Below are positions 6,039 to 7,886 of a stretch of 7,886 bases of DNA, one piece after another (position 1 is the stretch's first letter; each line of letters begins with the position of its first letter). The position numbers and the translations under genes were made by a program. The stretch is from a bacterium UBA7470 (lineage in GTDB: Bacteria; Pseudomonadota; Gammaproteobacteria; Burkholderiales; Burkholderiaceae_C). Location of the stretch: the NCBI GenBank assembly GCA_002479815.1, contig DLPA01000229.1, positions 1-7,886 of the forward strand, in the 5' to 3' direction. The notes under the pieces are model-generated. The model searched no databases. It was not told the DNA's origin and was given only the letters and a program-made list of their open reading frames with translations.

Positions 6039-6075
6039 AAAAACGCCACCGCTTCACAACAATGAAGGGGTGGCG
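6039..6075 (-). terminator. Intrinsic terminator of phaZ
   Basis: An inverted repeat with 13-base arms (6044-6056 and 6063-6075, one mismatch) and a 6-base loop is followed on the minus strand by five T residues (complement of A 6039-6043). It begins 32 bases after the phaZ stop codon. It lies directly ahead of the rnfB start, so rnfB must have its own promoter (not seen) or depend on read-through. Confidence 0.82.
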
Positions 6076-6107
6076 CATGGGCGGGAAAAGGCTGCTGGGT
6101 GCGTGGG

Positions 6108-7418
6108 TTATTCTGCCGCTTTTTCAGCTTTGCTGGTTTTACTTGCGCCCGTTTTGGGTGTGTGAGTCAGGATGAATTGCTTGACTTCTGGATACACCAT
6201 TTCGCGCCAACGACGGCCGCTGAAGATGCCGTAATGTCCAGCGCCTTTGACCTCGAAGTGATGACGGTGGTTTTTCTGAATGCTCGTACACAAGTCGTGG
6301 GCTGCTGCGGTTTGACCAGAGCCTGAGATGTCATCGAGTTCGCCTTCGACCGACAGCAATGCCGTGGCTTTGATGTCTTGTGGCCGTACTCGTTCGGTTT
6401 GACCTTGTGGGTTTTTGACATCCCAAGTGCCCTGGACCAACTTGAACTCACGGAATACGGTTTGGATCGTTTCCAGATAGTAGTCTGCGTCCATGTCGAG
6501 CACGGCGTTGTACTCGTCATAAAACTTGCGGTGGGATTCGGCGCTGTCTTTATCGCCCTTGACCAAATCCAAGAAATAGTCGTAGTGACTGCTCAAGTGG
6601 CGGTCGGGATTCATGGCCACAAAACCGGTGTGCTGCAAAAACCCTGGATACACCTTGCGACCGGCACCAGGAAAGGTGCTGGGCACACGATAAATCACAT
6701 TGTTTTCAAACCACTCGATGCTGCGCTGTGTCGCCAAGTCGTTGACCGCCGTCGGCGATTTGCGAGCATCAATTGGGCCGCCCATCATGGTCATGGACCA
6801 AGGCGTGGTTTCCCCACGACTGGCCATCAACGACACCGCTGCCAACACAGGTACGGTGGGCTGGCACACGCTCATCACATGGCAGTTGCCGTAGGCTTTT
6901 TGCAAATGGCGAATGAACTCTTGCACATAGTTCACGTAGTCGTCCAAATGGAACTCTCCATCAGACAAGGGGACAAGACGGGCATTTTTCCAGTCGGTGA
7001 TGTAAACCTTATGATCTTTCAACATGGTTTTGACCGTGTCGCGCAAGAGCGTGGCGTAATGACCCGACAAAGGTGCAACCACCAACACAGCAGGTTGGTT
7101 TTTCAGTTTGTCCAGCGTGGCGACATCGTCCGAAAAACGCTTGAAGCGACGCAGTTCACAAAAGGGTTTGTTGAGTTCAATGCGCTCGTGGATGGCCACT
7201 TCAACGCCGTCAACATCGACAGAGCGAATGCCAAACTCGGGCTTTTCGTAGTCTTTGCCCAGACGGTAAATGAGATCGTAGGCCGCAGAAATACGTTGGG
7301 CCATGGGCAAATGGCTGAACGGCATTAAAGGATTGCTGAAAATTTTGGACGCGGTTTGCGCCAAGTCAGCAAACGGCTCGATCAGGGATCGCTGAGTGTC
7401 GTAAATTTGATAAAGCAT
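6108..7418 (-). CDS. phaZ: Intracellular polyhydroxybutyrate depolymerase
   Basis: This 436-residue cytoplasmic enzyme hydrolyses stored (amorphous) PHB in granules to release 3-hydroxybutyrate units for carbon and energy. It is of the Ralstonia PhaZ1 type, an alpha/beta-hydrolase with a cysteine nucleophile. The sequence shows the N-terminus MLYQIYDTQRSLIEPF typical of the family, VLVVAPLSGHYATLLRDTV (111-129) near the oxyanion region, VYITDWKNARLVP (138-150), the nucleophile in SVCQPTVP (Cys185), the probable catalytic Asp in SVEGELDDISG (362/363) and the catalytic His in KGAGHYGIFSG (His395). No signal peptide is present, in line with intracellular action. The C-terminus ends in a Lys/Ala/Ser-rich tail. 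The ATG at 7416-7418 has a strong AAAGGAG ribosome site (7425-7431) six bases upstream. The gene has its own promoter with overlapping operator and its own terminator, so it is probably monocistronic and coregulated with the phasin gene in this window. Confidence 0.95.
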   Translation of the reverse strand: MLYQIYDTQRSLIEPFADLAQTASKIFSNPLMPFSHLPMAQRISAAYDLIYRLGKDYEKPEFGIRSVDVDGVEVAIHERIELNKPFCELRRFKRFSDDVATLDKLKNQPAVLVVAPLSGHYATLLRDTVKTMLKDHKVYITDWKNARLVPLSDGEFHLDDYVNYVQEFIRHLQKAYGNCHVMSVCQPTVPVLAAVSLMASRGETTPWSMTMMGGPIDARKSPTAVNDLATQRSIEWFENNVIYRVPSTFPGAGRKVYPGFLQHTGFVAMNPDRHLSSHYDYFLDLVKGDKDSAESHRKFYDEYNAVLDMDADYYLETIQTVFREFKLVQGTWDVKNPQGQTERVRPQDIKATALLSVEGELDDISGSGQTAAAHDLCTSIQKNHRHHFEVKGAGHYGIFSGRRWREMVYPEVKQFILTHTPKTGASKTSKAEKAAE

Positions 7419-7439
7419 GGGGCACTCCTTTGCGAAAAA

Positions 7440-7452
7440 TGTTGCAGTGCAA
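7440..7452. promoter_or_regulatory. PhaR/PhbF-like operator over the phaZ transcription start
   Basis: TGTTGCAGTGCAA fits TGnTGCnnnGCAA exactly and contains the perfect palindrome TTGCA-G-TGCAA. It begins one base after the phaZ -10 box and about 22 bases ahead of the start codon, the same relative position as the operator at the phasin promoter. This suggests that a PHB-responsive repressor controls both granule coating and granule breakdown. Confidence 0.68.
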
Positions 7453-7453
7453 T

Positions 7454-7483
7454 ATAACAGGCTTACACCACTTTGTCTGTCAA
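7454..7483 (-). promoter_or_regulatory. Sigma-70-type promoter of phaZ
   Basis: On the minus strand a consensus -35 box TTGACA (7478-7483) and a -10 box TGTTAT (7454-7459; 4 of 6) are 18 bases apart. Transcription would start near 7447, within the palindromic operator, giving a leader of about 29 bases that contains the AAAGGAG ribosome site. Confidence 0.66.
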
Positions 7484-7513
7484 CAAGCCGTCATTTCACA
7501 CAAGAAAGCACCT

Positions 7514-7552
7514 AAAAAACAGCCCAACCAGCGAGGTACGCGGGCTGGGCTG
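7514..7552 (-). terminator. Intrinsic terminator of the aminotransferase gene
   Basis: The inverted repeat CAGCCCA (7520-7526) / TGGGCTG (7546-7552), with a possible inner GCG/CGC pairing, is followed on the minus strand by six T residues (complement of A 7514-7519). It starts 32 bases after the stop codon. The hairpin sits inside a further 9-base inverted repeat, AAGCACCTA (7506-7514) and TAGGTGCTT (7565-7573), which would extend the stem or form an alternative structure. Confidence 0.85.
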
Positions 7553-7583
7553 CCAGTTCAAAAATAGGTGCTTAATGAAGAGA

Positions 7584-7886
7584 TTACAGCACTTTGGCGA
7601 TGGCTTGGCAAACGTAGCCGATGTTCTTGCTGTTCAATGCGGCCACGCACATACGACCCGTGTCCGTGCCGTACACCCCAAACTCAGAGCGCAAGCGCAC
7701 CATTTGCGCTTTAGACAGTCCAGAGTAGCTGAACATGCCGATTTGGGTGGTGATGAAGCTCATGTCTTTGGTCACGCCAGCGGCTTTGAGTCCATCGACC
7801 AAGGTTTGGCGCATGGCTTTGATGCGCACACGCATCTCGGCCAGTTCTTCTTCCCATAAGGCGCGCAGTTCAGGATTGTTCAGCAC
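7584..7886 (-). CDS. tyrB: Aromatic/aspartate aminotransferase, C-terminal 100 residues (5' end outside window)
   Basis: The frame is open to the right edge, so only the C-terminal quarter of a class I, fold-type I, PLP-dependent aminotransferase is visible. It matches the wording of AspC/TyrB proteins: LRALWEEELAEMRVRIKAMRQTLVDGL, then IGMFSYSGLSKAQMVRLRSEFGVYGTDTGRMCVAALNSKNI. The Arg in GRMCVA corresponds to the residue that binds the substrate alpha-carboxylate. GRMCVAxLN is closer to TyrB than to AspC as I recall them, so an aromatic amino acid aminotransferase acting on tyrosine, phenylalanine and aspartate is the best guess. The catalytic Lys and PLP-binding residues are off the window. 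The GTG at the very edge is in-frame coding, not a start. The gene ends at a strong terminator and is upstream of, and codirectional with, phaZ, but is transcriptionally separate. Confidence 0.85.
   Translation of the reverse strand: MLNNPELRALWEEELAEMRVRIKAMRQTLVDGLKAAGVTKDMSFITTQIGMFSYSGLSKAQMVRLRSEFGVYGTDTGRMCVAALNSKNIGYVCQAIAKVL

Noticed and set aside
6378..7328. 316-codon open frame antisense to phaZ
   Set aside because: phaZ on the minus strand has all catalytic motifs, a good ribosome site and promoter. The antisense frame is His/Val/Gln-rich shadow sequence with no domain.
1..7886. CRISPR array, tRNA or rRNA gene, phage or transposase gene
   Set aside because: I saw no regularly spaced repeats, no cloverleaf-like segment and no integrase or transposase motif in any frame.

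Overview
The window looks like chromosomal DNA of a betaproteobacterium of the order Burkholderiales, most like the Comamonadaceae. This rests on the protein families and their wording as I recognise them: a Phasin_2-type phasin, a Ralstonia-type intracellular polyhydroxybutyrate (PHB) depolymerase, a membrane-anchorless RnfB-like ferredoxin and a DUF599 membrane protein. Moderately high GC and the absence of phage or transposase genes fit this. No search was run. Two genes are cut by the window edges: a dienelactone-hydrolase-family protein on the left and an aromatic/aspartate aminotransferase on the right.

Layout. Positions 1-344 (+) hold the 3' end of the dienelactone-hydrolase-family gene. 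It converges on a phasin gene (410-928, -) that ends at a clear intrinsic terminator. The 233-base gap 929-1161 carries the phasin promoter and two PHB-regulator-like palindromes. It is followed by a PAS-domain sensor gene (1162-2451, +) whose last residues look frameshifted. That gene converges and slightly overlaps with a two-gene minus-strand cluster: trmB (tRNA m7G46 methyltransferase) followed after 9 bases by an RluA-family pseudouridine synthase, both RNA-modification enzymes. The AT-rich gap 4198-4613 contains a roughly 235-base element bounded by near-perfect 39-base inverted repeats. Then come a DUF599 membrane protein (+), an RnfB-like iron-sulfur protein (-), the PHB depolymerase phaZ (-) with its own promoter, operator and terminator, and the aminotransferase tail (-) with its own terminator.

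How the parts work together. Phasin coats PHB granules and PhaZ breaks PHB down inside the cell. The two genes lie about 5 kb apart, but their promoters have the same architecture: a good -35 box, a moderate -10 box and, directly after the -10 where transcription should start, a site matching TGnTGCnnnGCAA. I recall this as the consensus for PhbF/PhaR-type PHB-responsive repressors. A third, slightly divergent copy lies between phasin and the PAS sensor gene. The remaining genes appear to be ordinary housekeeping or unassigned genes.

I do not see a defence system, CRISPR array, prophage or obviously new multi-gene system here. The features most worth a second look are the inverted-repeat element, the shared PHB operators and the disrupted end of the PAS gene.
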